Shown here piece after piece: positions 52,501 to 60,929 of a stretch of 64,000 nucleotides of DNA (within the stretch, counting starts at the first letter, position 1; each line of letters begins with the position of its first letter). The DNA comes from Tetracentron sinense (taxonomy: Eukaryota > Streptophyta > Magnoliopsida > Trochodendrales > Trochodendraceae). The notes under the pieces were generated by a model, which did no database searches, had not been told where the DNA came from, and saw only the letters and a list, made by a program, of their open reading frames with translations. The position numbers were made by a program, and so were the translations under genes. The stretch lies in NCBI GenBank assembly GCA_015143295.1, contig CM026561.1, positions 44,892,875 through 44,956,874 of the forward strand, read 5' to 3'.

Positions 52501-55500
52501 ACATGGCAGCAAGCACAAAGAAAATGTTTTGAAAATGACCAAATACATGTCCCAAATTAGATATCAGAAAGTTGAATTTTCTAAAAAGAAATCATTAAAA
52601 TCAGATAGATGGTTCTACTTGAGATGATGAGCAGAACAAATAAGTCATTCTAGGTGCATAAGGAACATATAACAAAAGATTCCCTCCTCCAACATGTGAT
52701 AATTGTCATTTGACTCATGTCTCAGAGTAAAAAGTTCATTAACAAAAACATCTAATTGATCCGAAAAAAATAATCACAAATAAATTTTAACACATTCTCT
52801 TGAAGTAATGGATTTAAGCACATATAGTGTTGCCGCCCCCAAATAGTTGGGACAATGCACTTATAAGAAACAAGATTAAGAAGACCTTAAGCACATATAG
52901 TAAGTGTAATACAGCATTAAAAAGAATTCCTGCAATATGGGAACAAGTTGCAGAAAGAAAGAAAAAAACACTGGCCTGCAACAGCATTATAGTAATTACA
53001 CTGCAGGGATCATTGACTAACCTTGGTTACTTTTCCACAGCAATATGATAATTAAACTACAGTAAACTTTTACAAACCTCGATAATTTTGCCACATCTGC
53101 TTGTGATTACTTGAACCAGGTAACCATCCTCTTTGCCATCTTCAGTTAATTGAAAGCATCCTAGAATGATACAATCAGGGCGCACCCACTTGATAGAATC
53201 CACTGCAATTTTCAGTCAGCACACAGTTTCAAAAGTTAATAACATAGATATTTTTAATGAATATGACTTGACGGTTTTATTTCATAGAGACAGTAAAACC
53301 AAACAAAAGACAATAACTTATTAATAAAATTATGCACTCAAGAAAATCTGTGTGCACCAATATAACCAAAGAGAAAATATGAGTATAAGAATAGATGGGT
53401 AAAGGAACTTCATGAATGCGAATGCATATGCCTACACTACTGCATGAGACCATGCTAGCAAAGAGCTACTTCAGTAACAATCATCCATGCACATGAGAGG
53501 TTAGTAGTTCAAGTGACAACTCAAAAACTGAAAGGTGCTACAAAGATGAAATCGGAATTTGAGATAAAATATAGAGGCACATAGTGCCACCCAAATCTCC
53601 ATCTTGGTCAAAAGTATATGATCCTTCATGATCAGATCCCATTAAAAAGACTCAGTAAAATCAATACCTTTCTAGTTCGGGATTACTGTATTAACCTATT
53701 AGGATGTGCCGTTCTTAGTGACTAACAAATTGTGCCGAGTATTTAAGCTAGAAAGTGCTTTGTACCACGATCTATGACAATTTTTTTTGGTCCCATGACT
53801 CATCTGGCAAAGGTTGTTAGAATACTTAGTCTCTTTCAGGATTGTTAGTAAGGACAGTTGTCTTTTCTCTACTTTAATATAGCGGTTTATTGTCTTCTTA
53901 AGTGAGTTATGTTTATGATATTAGTTTTTTGGTGGCTTCATGTATTATGTATATTTGCAGTTTCACTCCATGGGAAATATATATATATATACACACACCT
54001 TTCCTCCTAATCATCCTCCTTTCCTCACAACTATATTCTATTAATTCCAACTTCGTATCAGAGATTAAGGGGAGAATACAGCATGCTTTCTGTGTTCTGA
54101 CACTGCCAATAACTGGCCTCATCAGGTAGTATGGATGGGGTAGCCGCTCCACAGCTCAGTGTCAATATTTGTTACAGGGCCGGTAACTCTCAATAGACCT
54201 AGATCATAGATGATTTATGAATATTTTTCGAGGATTTTAGATTAGCTAACATGGAGTTATTTTAGCCCCAATAAAATCTGGAAAACAGAATACGTAAAAG
54301 ACCATTGTGTTATAATAGCACCAAGACTCCTCAAGCTCGAGCATAGATGTCATTCGTGCTAGCTTGACTATCATGTCTTGGATTTATATCAGTCCAGGAG
54401 CTTTGGTGAAGATGTCAGCCAACTGCTGCGAGGTATCAATCTTAGGTGTGGAGATAAAACCCGCAAAGATCTTTTTGTGAACAAAATGGATATCAACTTC
54501 AATGCGTTTGGTGAGCCGGTGCATCGAGTTGGAATCTGTATGGATAGCCACTTCATTATCATAGTGAAGAGGCATAAGGAAAGCTAAAGGGAAGACAAGT
54601 TCCTGTAAGACTGCTAATAGCCCCCACCCCCACACACACAAAATCCCAACACGCCAACCCATCAGGGCCAAGGGCTTGCTTTCCCACCATGGATTGAATG
54701 GTGCTCAAAACCTCATCTTCCAGGAACGGTCATTCCAATTCCTCACTTTGGGCTTGGGAGATGGAGTCAAAGGAAGACCGTCTAACTTTGGACACCACGA
54801 AACTTTCTCCAAGTAGAAGTCTCTAGTAGAAGCCGACCACACTATCCTCAATGGCCTTTTGATCCGTCTTCCACTCACCATCAACTATGAGGCGGAGATA
54901 AAATTTGATTTTTGACGAAAGTTGGTCATTCAATGGAAGAACTTAGTGTTTCGGTCCCCCTCCTTCAACCATCGAATCTTAGACTTCTGTTTCTAACTAA
55001 TCTCCTCTAACCGCACAAACTTCAAGTAATCACACTTCAAGGACTCCCTAGCTCCGCTCTCCACTACGAAGAGCAGATGGATACTCTCAATTGAGTCAAG
55101 TTACTGAATGTCGAGTCACGCCTAAGCTTTTTCCTCCGACACATTCCCAAAGACCTCCTTATTCCAGGTCTTAAGTTTTCCGTTGAGGGCTTCCAATTTC
55201 AGACCGATTCTCGTAATAGGAGGACCCCAGGCCACCTGGGCTGCCCACACCTTGGAAACAAAGGCTTTAAAACCCTCTGACTGGAGCCACATGTTTTCGA
55301 ATCGAAATGGCGTCGGGCCACCCATGACACTCTCGAAAGCCAACAAGATTAGCACACGATCGGAAGTGGGACGAGGCAGGGATGACTGGACAAGATGAGG
55401 GAACATGTCCTCCCAACCAACAGAAATAGAAACCGATCCAATCTGCTAGCAAGTAAACCCAATGGTAACTATGACCAATTGAATTGGCTTCCTCGAACAA

Positions 55501-58500
55501 GGTAGTCGAGCAAGCTATAGCGAGAGATGAAATTCTCCTCAAGGCAATTTTTTAGAACTTCATTGAGATTTTCTTTGCTCTTGGGATCTTCTCCAGCACC
55601 GAGGAGAAAACATTTAGCTTTGTCCTTTATTTCAAATGTTCTTTTCCCGATTCTTTTGGGGATCTCCAAGGTTTATGGTTCCTACCCCTACTTTAGGGCT
55701 ATCAATGGAACGGACCAAGATATAGATCCGGTCCAATTAGAGAGTATATTGATCAAATTAAGGATCTGTCAGATCAGATACAAAGTTTTATTTTCAAATC
55801 CGATTGCAATCGGATCGAATTCGGATATACGATGATCTAATCCGACTAAGATCCAACTCGATTACATCTGTAATACATCTATGTGAGTATATATATAATA
55901 GATTAATATAGTTTTTTTGAATGCATAGAATACTATGATTGCTTTTATTTAAACCATTTATGAAAATTTAGGTCGATTTTTTACAAGCTTAAAAATTAAC
56001 TGTAGATGTATAATACTATTTTTTTTTATAGGTAAACGGATCCGATATTATTAATAAAAGAAAACAAAAGAGCGAGATTCATAAAAAGTGAACCAAGGAT
56101 CGAATTTGAATATGGCAGGAACCGATCCGAATCCAATCCATTTACAACCCTACCTATGAGGAATAATATTAATTGAACTAGATTCGATTCGAATTTGGAT
56201 TTGAGACCTCGGATAGAACTCGAATATGTTAGATATTTATTGGGATTGAATTCGAATATGGCAGGAACCGATCTGAATCCAATCCGTTAACAACCCTACC
56301 CTATGTAGAAAGAGAGTTTGGATTTGGCCTTAATTTTTTAACACTTTTTTATTATGCGTGTGAAAGAGAGATGGCTTCAAAAGCCTTTTGATTTTCAAGA
56401 ATTGTTTTTTTTTTTTTCAAAAACCTAGAGGCTAGAAGAGCTCGAGGAATGTTGATGTTAGAAAATCCTTTGATTTCTAAGGATTTTTCCTCTCTTTTTT
56501 TATCTTCAGTTCTAGTAGATTTGTGCTGATAATTTATTTTCCATCAGTAGTTTTTGTCCTCTTCTGTTGAACGACGGAACAAGATTTGTGTTCCGATTTC
56601 AAATGGTTTGGATAAGGCACCAATGAAGATAATATTTTCCATTATTCATTTTTCTTAATCAATCAGAAGCAGCACGCCATTGATAACTCAATTTTTTGAT
56701 TTTCAGCCACATATATGTTCAAGCCTAACCATATCCAACCAGCATCAACACGAGTTAGGTCTAGGGTAGAGAAACAGACATCAGGTTAAGCTTGAGTTAG
56801 GTTCGGCCACAAGCAGTGTCCTGATGTACGATTGGGAAAGGTTGGCCCCACCCGACATACCATCCACGTTGCACCCTAAACAATGTAACGATCATAATAA
56901 GTGTGGTTGGTCTGTTCAATATAACCACCCAGTAGAGAATCCTCAGGTAAAGATTTGTTTGGCCTCCTCAACTACATGCAACTCAGGAAACTACCATAGG
57001 GGCTGTGTTGGAGCTATTACTCCACCGGATGCTTGGAAGCTAGTTGGCCAGACGAGTTTTTGTGGAGTTGAATCAGGAGTTTGCACAGCTAGGAACTACT
57101 TCTGCAAAAATACTGCACTTAATACAAGATAAACATTTTAAGCGCAACACATAATATCTGTCTGACTGACTTAACTTATCAAAGATCTATTAACATGTTT
57201 CGGCATCTTGAAGTCTGCATAGGTTTAAGGAGAAAGAGAAAACATCACATAAAGGTTCTGGGAGTAACAAGTCACAACTACCAAAAGCAAAAATATCCTA
57301 TAAGAAATGGGAACTTTCATTTATTTATTAAACTGCTTAAGAAGAGGTGAAGAACAACTGTGTAAACCTACTACCTTATGGAAGTGCATGATATATTGCT
57401 TTTTTGTGGTGTACAGATAAGATTGACATCAAGGTATAGGACCAATAGACTTAAAAATGGATGCTATCTCAGAGACTTGATGCATATAAAGTGGGATAAA
57501 TGCATGACGATTTCGCTAACCTTCATAGATCCAGTCAGCTCAGTTTAGCAACAATCAGGCTTAAAGCCAACAACAATGAGCAAAACAGACTCTTCTTCGA
57601 TTGTGGAACCAACCTTTCAGGAATATTAACTCCTTAATTAAGCAAATGAGTTCTTGCATTTCTCTTCCTTGCAGCAATGGAATATAGGAGATGCAAGGAA
57701 AGAGAAGGAAATTATTAGGAATCGATATTTGAAAAAACAGTTTCGGCATATTTAATGGCTATGGCCGAGTTATATAACGCTGTTACCTCTACGTAACGGC
57801 CGTTACTGCTGAAACTCATACTTGGCTGTAATGCATTAACTTTCCAAAGGCAAGCCAATCATTTCCTATGATTTTTCCTCTGAAGTCTTTTCTATTCCAT
57901 CTTCCCCGAAATTTCTCTCATTGGAATCTTTTCCTATTTAAATTAACTCCTACTTCTTATTTTATTTTTTCATCCAGAGACAGGTGTCACATATTCAATG
58001 CTTTAAAGAGTAAATATAGACAAGAATTTAAAGAAAGATAGGTGAAGGGGGCAGTGGCGTGTCGTGATTGACATGCATTTTGATTTTTTTTATTACAGTG
58101 GCGTGTCGAGATTGACAAGGGAAGGAAAGGCATACGAAAATTTTCTCTTTAGTAACTTGTCATTATAAAGGTGGGACCCATTTAGAATTGAATACTATAG
58201 AAGTTGCAGGGAGATGACTCTTTCTTTGTAAAACTTTTCTCTTTGATTGATGTGTGTTTTCAAGACATCATTTTTAAGAAACAGATCTACCGATAAGTGA
58301 TGCCCGTAATGTTATGTTCATAATGGCTACATATCGGCATTACGGATGTTACATTCAAAAACAATATGTATCACGTAACATAATGTTGCGGACACAGGCA
58401 AAACCATTACATAACAGTTTCAGCAAATTTTTAAACCCTGCTAGAAATTTGACCAAATAAAAACTATGGGCTAGTTTGCTTCGACTGAGTTTTTAACATG

Positions 58501-59193
58501 CATATTATTTGGATACAGTCCTAAAAAAATCATACCCATCCAGAAGCAAACCTTAATGCACAAGAAGTAGCCAAACCGCGAGCCAACATCAAATATATGT
58601 AGAAATATCTTACCCCTACACTCCGTAATCATTTTTGCAGGACTCAGTCCTCTTGTGCTTTGCTTTTTATAATCAATCCCATAATATTTCTGGAAATGTC
58701 TACAATGATTTGCAAGTGAAAATGCTGTGTCATAAGGCATATATTTCTTCTATAACCATATAATAAGCAAAGATGACTTATAAAATATGTCTGGAAGACT
58801 GGAACAGACATATATTGCACCTACAATAACTTACATTGGTTTGAAGAAATGAGTATAATTCCTCAACTTTTACTGGAGAACAGAAAGAATAGGTGCATTT
58901 CAAACTCAAAAGGAACATTTAAGCAACTTTTAATTAGTGTCAAAGCTGTGAAGAATAATATAAGGAACCAGGAATATGAGTTTTTATCCAACCCAGAGGA
59001 AAACTAAGAGACAGCAGGGGATGAAAACTAGCAACAAGCGAAATACCTTTTATGATGTACTTCGGACCAGTATCACTCATCCATGACTTGAAGTACAGTG
59101 ACATGCAGAACCGTTCCTTGAATTTGGATGACAGTATGCTTAGAGTATTCTTTCTTGCAACAGCAATAAAGTTCCCTTTCACACTCCAATCAA
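25737..59193 (-). CDS. NUP214: Nuclear pore complex protein NUP214 (LNO1), N-terminus missing
   Basis: Fourteen coding exons on the minus strand, 5' to 3': 59193-59047, 53202-53078, 49904-49792, 42370-42231, 40860-40698, 40515-39408, 37854-37702, 37203-37146, 30941-30808, 30713-30589, 30239-29888, 28260-28062, 27941-26007 and 25855-25737 (stop TAA). All introns are GT-AG and every junction keeps frame; 4,871 coding bases are visible. The order is a beta-propeller, a long Ser-rich linker, a coiled-coil region, and a Ser/Pro then Gly-rich FG domain ending ELFTQMRK. This matches Arabidopsis LNO1 (At1g55540, about 1,800 residues), a cytoplasmic-side nucleoporin reported to act with GLE1 and the DEAD-box helicase LOS4 in mRNA export. 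About 200 N-terminal residues are missing; the next exon should end in the G that completes the Val codon before DWSVKGNF. No such exon was seen in 59220-64000. At least 33.5 kb of gene is spread by transposon-filled introns. Confidence 0.93.
26007..27941 (-). CDS. NUP214: NUP214 exon: Ser/Pro-rich then FG-repeat domain
   Basis: A 1,935-bp exon. The first two thirds are Ser, Pro and Thr rich ([18 protein letters not shown] and similar). The last third is Gly/Phe rich with about eight FG dipeptides ([40 protein letters not shown]) and several GGGF repeats without FG ([18 protein letters not shown]). FG repeats form the disordered meshwork that binds transport receptors. The final 119-bp exon (25855-25737) adds two more FG pairs and the conserved ELFTQMRK end. 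The Gly-rich run of short repeats is the part most likely to vary in copy number between alleles. Confidence 0.92.
28062..37854 (-). CDS. NUP214: NUP214 exons coding the central coiled-coil region
   Basis: Six exons (37854-37702, 37203-37146, 30941-30808, 30713-30589, 30239-29888, 28260-28062) encode an alpha-helical region with heptad-like spacing of Leu/Ile and charged residues: [86 protein letters not shown]. In animal and yeast homologues this segment binds NUP88/NUP62 (Nup82-Nsp1) partners and anchors the protein to the cytoplasmic face of the pore. The 6.2-kb intron between 37146 and 30941 holds a MULE-like element, L1 and RTE LINE pieces and smaller elements. Confidence 0.88.
28560..29390 (+). 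pseudogene. Ty3/gypsy gag fragment in NUP214 intron
   Basis: The plus strand reads [19 protein letters not shown], then [20 protein letters not shown] and CPHHG, a retrotransposon gag of the Athila/Tat type. A second open piece (29038-29253) continues [18 protein letters not shown] and [18 protein letters not shown], a degenerate zinc knuckle. Stops break the frame, and no LTRs were found. It lies antisense in the intron 28261-29887. Confidence 0.8.
29600..29775. repeat. CGCCTAGGCG word-array repeat
   Basis: Several GCCTAG/CTAGGC words occur on both sides of an (AT)n core at 29680-29697. It resembles the other word-array elements, but neither end nor a target duplication could be fixed. Confidence 0.45.
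31515..31533 (+). repeat. (GT)n microsatellite
   Basis: A GTGTGT run of about nine units in the NUP214 intron 30942-37145. The stretch 30942-31660 holds nothing else that I recognise. Confidence 0.85.
31663..33350 (+). mobile_element. RTE-type LINE, reverse transcriptase remnant, split by a MITE
   Basis: The plus strand reads, across several frames, [17 protein letters not shown], then a decayed finger/palm region ending in a changed active site (expected FADD reads as TDG, in LFTDGMVL). It then reads [18 protein letters not shown] and the C-terminal [20 protein letters not shown] then [14 protein letters not shown]. These are hallmarks of plant RTE LINEs, not L1. The MITE at 32501 interrupts the TIRPAMLYGA segment. 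It is antisense to NUP214 and heavily mutated. Confidence 0.82.
32501..32959. mobile_element. PIF/Harbinger-type MITE, 459 bp, inside the RTE LINE
   Basis: The left end is GAGCATTCCTAGCAGCCTCACC, and the right end inverted is GAGCATTAGCAGCTTCACC. TTA lies on both sides (32498-32500 and 32960-32962), the PIF/Harbinger target. The interior has three TTTTATTGTTTGTGTGGG-like repeats of about 60 bp. Discounting it with one TTA restores the RTE reading around TIRPAMLYGA. Confidence 0.85.
33370..34900 (+). mobile_element. L1 LINE ORF2 3' fragment, split by hAT-like element
   Basis: A stretch reads [19 protein letters not shown] text, then a [20 protein letters not shown] motif typical of the C-terminal part of plant L1 ORF2, then [16 protein letters not shown] near the 3' end. 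It is in the plus orientation, with many stops. The element at 34159 interrupts it. Confidence 0.65.
34159..34678. mobile_element. hAT-like element, 520 bp, perfect 8-bp duplication
   Basis: The left end CAATGTTTTAAAA and the right end TTTTAAAACATTG are perfect inverted repeats of 13 bp. GTCGGACC lies at 34151-34158 and 34679-34686. The arms are full of GCCTTGAGGC/GAGGCTTA and CGCCTCACG words. The centre is an (AT)n and CT run at 34437-34508. No coding capacity. Confidence 0.82.
35745..37118. mobile_element. Long-TIR MULE-like element, 1,374 bp
   Basis: The ends are inverted repeats of about 130 bp or more. The left begins GGTTAATTCCATATTAGAACC, and the right inverted GGTTAATTCCATATCAGAACC. 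Both continue through CCTTAAATGACATA, GCCTCCTTTTAAACTATTTCC and GGGACCC. T-rich flanks match 8 of 9 (TTTTTTTTG and TTTTTTTTT), consistent with a 9-bp MULE target. The interior contains three tandem 147-bp units from 36395. It lies in the NUP214 intron 30942-37145. No transposase frame was seen. Confidence 0.8.
36395..36720. repeat. Tandem 147-bp units inside the MULE-like element
   Basis: Units start near 36395, 36542 and 36689 (partial). Each holds TGTGTCCCTTTT, CTAACYGTGGTKAAG, TTCACTCACCCCTAGGG, AACCTTGRTTTTTAGAAG and ACCTTAGGTTGATTA. Related pieces occur at 36010-36110 and, outside this element, at 23735-23803, 24509-24600 and 24840-24905. Confidence 0.8.
37855..39407. other. NUP214 intron without recognised features
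   Basis: AT-rich unique-looking sequence between exons 40515-39408 and 37854-37702. No inverted ends, coding frames or microsatellites were recognised. Confidence 0.5.
39408..40515 (-). CDS. NUP214: NUP214 exon: acidic start and Ser-rich disordered linker
   Basis: A single 1,108-bp exon, 369 codons plus one base. It opens with an acidic Ser patch ([16 protein letters not shown]) directly after the propeller, then a long stretch rich in Ser, Thr, Asn, Gln and Gly with no hydrophobic core. It contains scattered PP and FGSAF-like pieces ([11 protein letters not shown]) and ends [10 protein letters not shown] across the junction with exon 37854. It is open through its whole length on the minus strand, with acceptor TAG before 40515 and donor GTAATG after 39408. 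Linkers of this kind in NUP214 homologues are disordered; the acidic patch is reminiscent of helicase-facing segments, which is inference. Confidence 0.88.
40698..59193 (-). CDS. NUP214: NUP214 exons coding the visible part of the N-terminal beta-propeller
   Basis: These five exons (59193-59047, 53202-53078, 49904-49792, 42370-42231, 40860-40698) encode repeated propeller-type strands: [19 protein letters not shown], then [14 protein letters not shown], then [18 protein letters not shown], then [20 protein letters not shown], then [22 protein letters not shown]. The alternation of hydrophobic strands with short polar turns fits the seven-bladed propeller that docks the DEAD-box helicase in yeast and animal homologues. 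Each exon is 113-163 bp, while the separating introns are 5.8, 3.2, 7.4 and 1.4 kb. Frame phases fit at every join (for example exon 59047 ends in G and 53202 begins TG to complete Val). Confidence 0.88.
42820..43919. other. GC-richer intronic stretch left of the duplicate
   Basis: It opens with TTGTAACGCCCGAGTCGC, and short frames (43418-43645) are open but match no family I know. It may belong to the same duplicated segment as 43920-44640. A T-run lies at 43709-43718. No ends were identified. Confidence 0.35.
43920..44640 (+). pseudogene. Unprocessed duplicate of GIP1-like (DUF1296) exon sequence (tentative)
   Basis: An acceptor-like TTGTTACAG at about 43930 is followed by readable but frame-broken coding sequence: [92 protein letters not shown], then [20 protein letters not shown] and PHGHAFEH. 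This order resembles the C-terminal half of plant GBF-interacting protein 1-like proteins, from memory. Several frameshifts and stops are present. The retained intron boundary implies a DNA duplication, not a retrocopy. It lies antisense in the NUP214 intron 42371-49791. Confidence 0.5.
45265..45600 (+). repeat. Diverged tandem repeat, 3-4 units of about 85-110 bp
   Basis: Each unit has a GGGGCA...GGGG(C/T)ANCTGCCCC-like part, AAACTTTTGAAAAMAA, and ATTTTTATACTAT...TTTAAYTATTTAAC. Starts fall near 45275, 45410, 45485 and 45570. The array directly precedes the L1 fragment at 45640. The stretch 44650-45264 is plain AT-rich sequence. Confidence 0.65.
45640..48050 (+). mobile_element. L1 LINE ORF2 remnant (reverse transcriptase to zinc-binding domain)
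   Basis: Frames in order read [40 protein letters not shown], then the active-site box [11 protein letters not shown], then [36 protein letters not shown], and the zf-RVT part [20 protein letters not shown]. Stops and frameshifts separate them. A poly(A)-like stretch lies at about 47271. It is antisense to NUP214, in the intron 42371-49791. Confidence 0.88.
48305..48988. mobile_element. hAT-like element, 684 bp, GTGTCGG words
   Basis: The left end is CTATGTTGCACAAATTAG and the right end inverted CTATGTTGCGCGGATTC, both leading into GTGTC words. Flanks are AGAACAAG (48297-48304) and GGCACAAG (48989-48996), 6 of 8. The CTATGTTGC...GGATTC tip is a repeat type common in dicot genomes. A truncated inverted copy lies at 59684. 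Confidence 0.65.
49443..49511 (+). repeat. Compound (CT)n(AT)n microsatellite
   Basis: About 20 CT units followed by about 14 AT units. GTTCTAG words lie upstream at 49078 and 49388 (ACGTTCTAGGGGGCGACA and AACGTTCTAGAGGGGGACA), suggesting it is the tail or core of another repeat that starts near 49078. Confidence 0.9.
50268..50295 (+). repeat. Short tandem repeat, about 9-10 bp unit
   Basis: ACCTGGGC is repeated three times in the NUP214 intron 49905-53077. Nearby, AGATGTATAACCATTTTATT is duplicated at about 50490 and 50546, and a GGAAGGCACMAGGTSTCTAA unit is duplicated at about 50853 and 50909. Confidence 0.8.
51395..51765. mobile_element. hAT-like element, 371 bp, CTCGGGAGATTT words
   Basis: The left end is CAGTGTTACAAATCTCG and the right end inverted CATTGTTACAAATCTCCCG. 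Flanks are GTATTGAT (51387-51394) and GTATTAAT (51766-51773), 7 of 8. The arms repeat TCTCGG/CGGGAGA and TTTTTCTCG words. The interior is AT-rich. No coding capacity. Confidence 0.75.
54384..54590 (-). pseudogene. Copia RNase H fragment
   Basis: The minus strand reads [35 protein letters not shown] and [13 protein letters not shown], the C-terminal RNase H region of a copia element different from that at 16245. No LTR or other domain is attached. It lies next to the L1 piece at 54640. Confidence 0.85.
54640..55690 (-). mobile_element. L1 LINE ORF2 fragment (endonuclease to start of RT)
   Basis: On the minus strand: [20 protein letters not shown] (end of the endonuclease domain), [37 protein letters not shown], and finally an ALGPDG motif at the start of the RT. 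The fragment stops there and meets the copia RNase H piece. Frames are broken. It has the same orientation as NUP214, inside the intron 53203-59046. Confidence 0.85.
55694..56298. mobile_element. TAGGG-type hAT-like MITE with GGATYGGAT words
   Basis: The left end is TAGGGCTATCAATGGA, and the right end inverted is TAGGGTTGTTAACGGATT. Flanks are CCCTACTT (55686-55693) and CCCTATGT (56299-56306), 6 of 8. The arms are dense in GATCCGG/AATCCGATT/GGATTCGAAT words. A second right-end-like copy at about 56130-56155 shows an internal duplication. Confidence 0.65.
56824..57132 (+). CDS. Unassigned Cys-rich open frame (102 codons)
   Basis: An open frame with a methionine start and about ten cysteines ([47 protein letters not shown]). 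I do not recognise the family. It lies antisense in a NUP214 intron, with no detectable promoter, signal peptide or splice context. It may be a fragment of a transposon or captured exon. The even spacing of Cys is the only reason to list it. Confidence 0.2.
   Translation: MYDWERLAPPDIPSTLHPKQCNDHNKCGWSVQYNHPVENPQVKICLASSTTCNSGNYHRGCVGAITPPDAWKLVGQTSFCGVESGVCTARNYFCKNTALNTR
57740..58440. repeat. GTAACGGCCGTTAC word-bearing repeat region
   Basis: Left: GTTATATAACGCTGTTACC, CTACGTAACGGCCGTTACTG. Right: GTAATGTTATG, GGATGTTACATTC, CACGTAACATAATG, CATTACATAACAG. The TAACG/GTTAC words at both ends and unique sequence between resemble the other word-array elements, but no duplication was found. A small GCAGTGGCGTGTCG duplication lies inside at 58050 and 58096. 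Confidence 0.4.
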
Positions 59194-59683
59194 CTACGAA
59201 TCAAAAAAGTTGAAATGAACAACATCAAATTCTATGAAAGAGAAAATACTGTGGTACAATAAGGACATAAAAAAGATTAAAAAAATCTTGTATAGGTTAG
59301 CAGTCAAGCACGTAAATTATAACTACAATATTGAAGAGAAACAAACAACCATTCGTATAAGGCTATCCCTTTCATCATGCCCACGCAAGAAGCATAAGCT
59401 GGAATGAGTTGATGTAATAGAGTAGATAAGTTTAAACATTAAGTCCAGAAAAAATTAAGAAAAGGATATTGTGAAAACTATGAGACATTTAAAATCATCA
59501 GAACTAAAGGAATTGCCATACATGCGCCTATTTAGGGAAAATTAGTCATGTACCATTTTCCTCCTTATTAATATCTGGAATGTATTTTTAAAAGCATAAA
59601 TGCAACTTTTATTAAAGAATCACTTTAGCACCATAATATAGTTCACATATTAATCAATATGCAGTGATACCATAGTAATAAAG

Positions 59684-59967
59684 TTATGTTGTGTGGATTC
59701 TTTAAGACAACAAGCGTGTTTTGTGTCGAAACGTGTGGACACGATGGTTGTGACTCATATTAGAAGTCTCTTTACATTTTAGACACATACAGCTGATACT
59801 CATAAACTTTTAGTGTTTATTATACAAAAATAGGCATATGATTAACATAAATATTAGTAAATTCTTTCCAACTCCCATTATCAGAAAAGAGAGGTTGGTA
59901 GGGAAAAAGGAGAAGAATCATGGTCCATTTTTTTCAAGGACGAATTACCAATCCCTATAACTGATCA
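59684..59967 (-). mobile_element. Truncated inverted copy of the 48305 element family
   Basis: TTATGTTGTGTGGATTC, then TGTGTCGAAACGTGTGGAC, TGACTCATATTAGAAG and TGATACTCATAAAC run in reverse-complement order to the right half of the element at 48305-48988. It breaks off near 59967, and no second end was seen. Confidence 0.65.
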
Positions 59968-60920
59968 GAAGGAATGTGTCGATCACAAAATATTGTAGAA
60001 GCACATCTCCACTTTAGCCACCCAACTTTAATTTGATGGCCAACATACTCTTAATCTCTCCATCCTTATTAATGATGAGTCAAGACACCAGTCAATCATC
60101 TCCTACAATTATATTATTAATATAAAAACTATTAAACAAGCAAAAAGAATTTGACCTCAAATAGCAAATTAGCAACAGATTCAATTTCAGTCTCTCTACC
60201 CGCTCCCTTAGAGTTATAATCAACGATCACACTGAACACTAACAGCGTCCCATGCATGCTGAACCTTTGAGCCAGCTAAAAGAATTTTTCAAGTGATTGT
60301 TTCTTTTCGTGGCCTTGTCCGCTTAGGACCGCTCGTTCATGGCTAGGTGACTAATAGTTTAGTTGGTTGGTTCAGTATGTAGATTATTTTGGTACATTAC
60401 AAGAATGGAGCATGACCTCATGAGTTGATTTATAACATAGTCAAATTTGCACTGTTAAATAGACATTGTCCAAGGAGAGGCTGGACCATAAAAGGTCTCC
60501 CTTAAGTTGACTTAGAAGACCAATTTCCAAATATAGTCAGGAATTTTGTTTAGGCGTTTTAATCTACGAAGAGTCATACTTTTGGTTAGAGCATGTTTTA
60601 ACTTTCCTATTTTTCAGTTTTTCACTATCTTCATCCACATCATTTTCAGCCTTCCCATTGCCGTTTTAGAGTCTTCAACTTGCACAAACTCACTCCTCTC
60701 TAGAACCATCATTAGTCTTCGTTACAGGTGGGCAAACCATCCCAACCGTGCTCCCTTATTTATCACATATTGGAATTGCTCCTAGATCCTTTCGAATGCA
60801 CTCCATTTTTTATCTTATTTATCCTTGTTTTTTCACTCATCCATCATTTTCCTTTTAGTCTTATCAGAATGAATGTGTTGATCACATAATATTGTGGAAG
60901 CACGTCTCCACTTCACCTTA
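59961..60920 (+). repeat. Direct repeat of about 55 bp, 900 bp apart
   Basis: ATCAGAAKGAATGTGTYGAT followed by CACAWAATATTGTRGAAGCA and CRTCTCCACTT occurs at about 59964-60016 and 60864-60916. The spacing could reflect a duplication or an insertion of about 850 bp between two halves. No LTR features were seen between them. Confidence 0.6.
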
Positions 60921-60929
60921 CGGAAGTTT

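Noticed and set aside
59961..60920. LTR retrotransposon bounded by the 55-bp direct repeats
   Set aside because: The repeats are too short and lack TG...CA ends, primer site or purine tract; the interior has no retrotransposon text.
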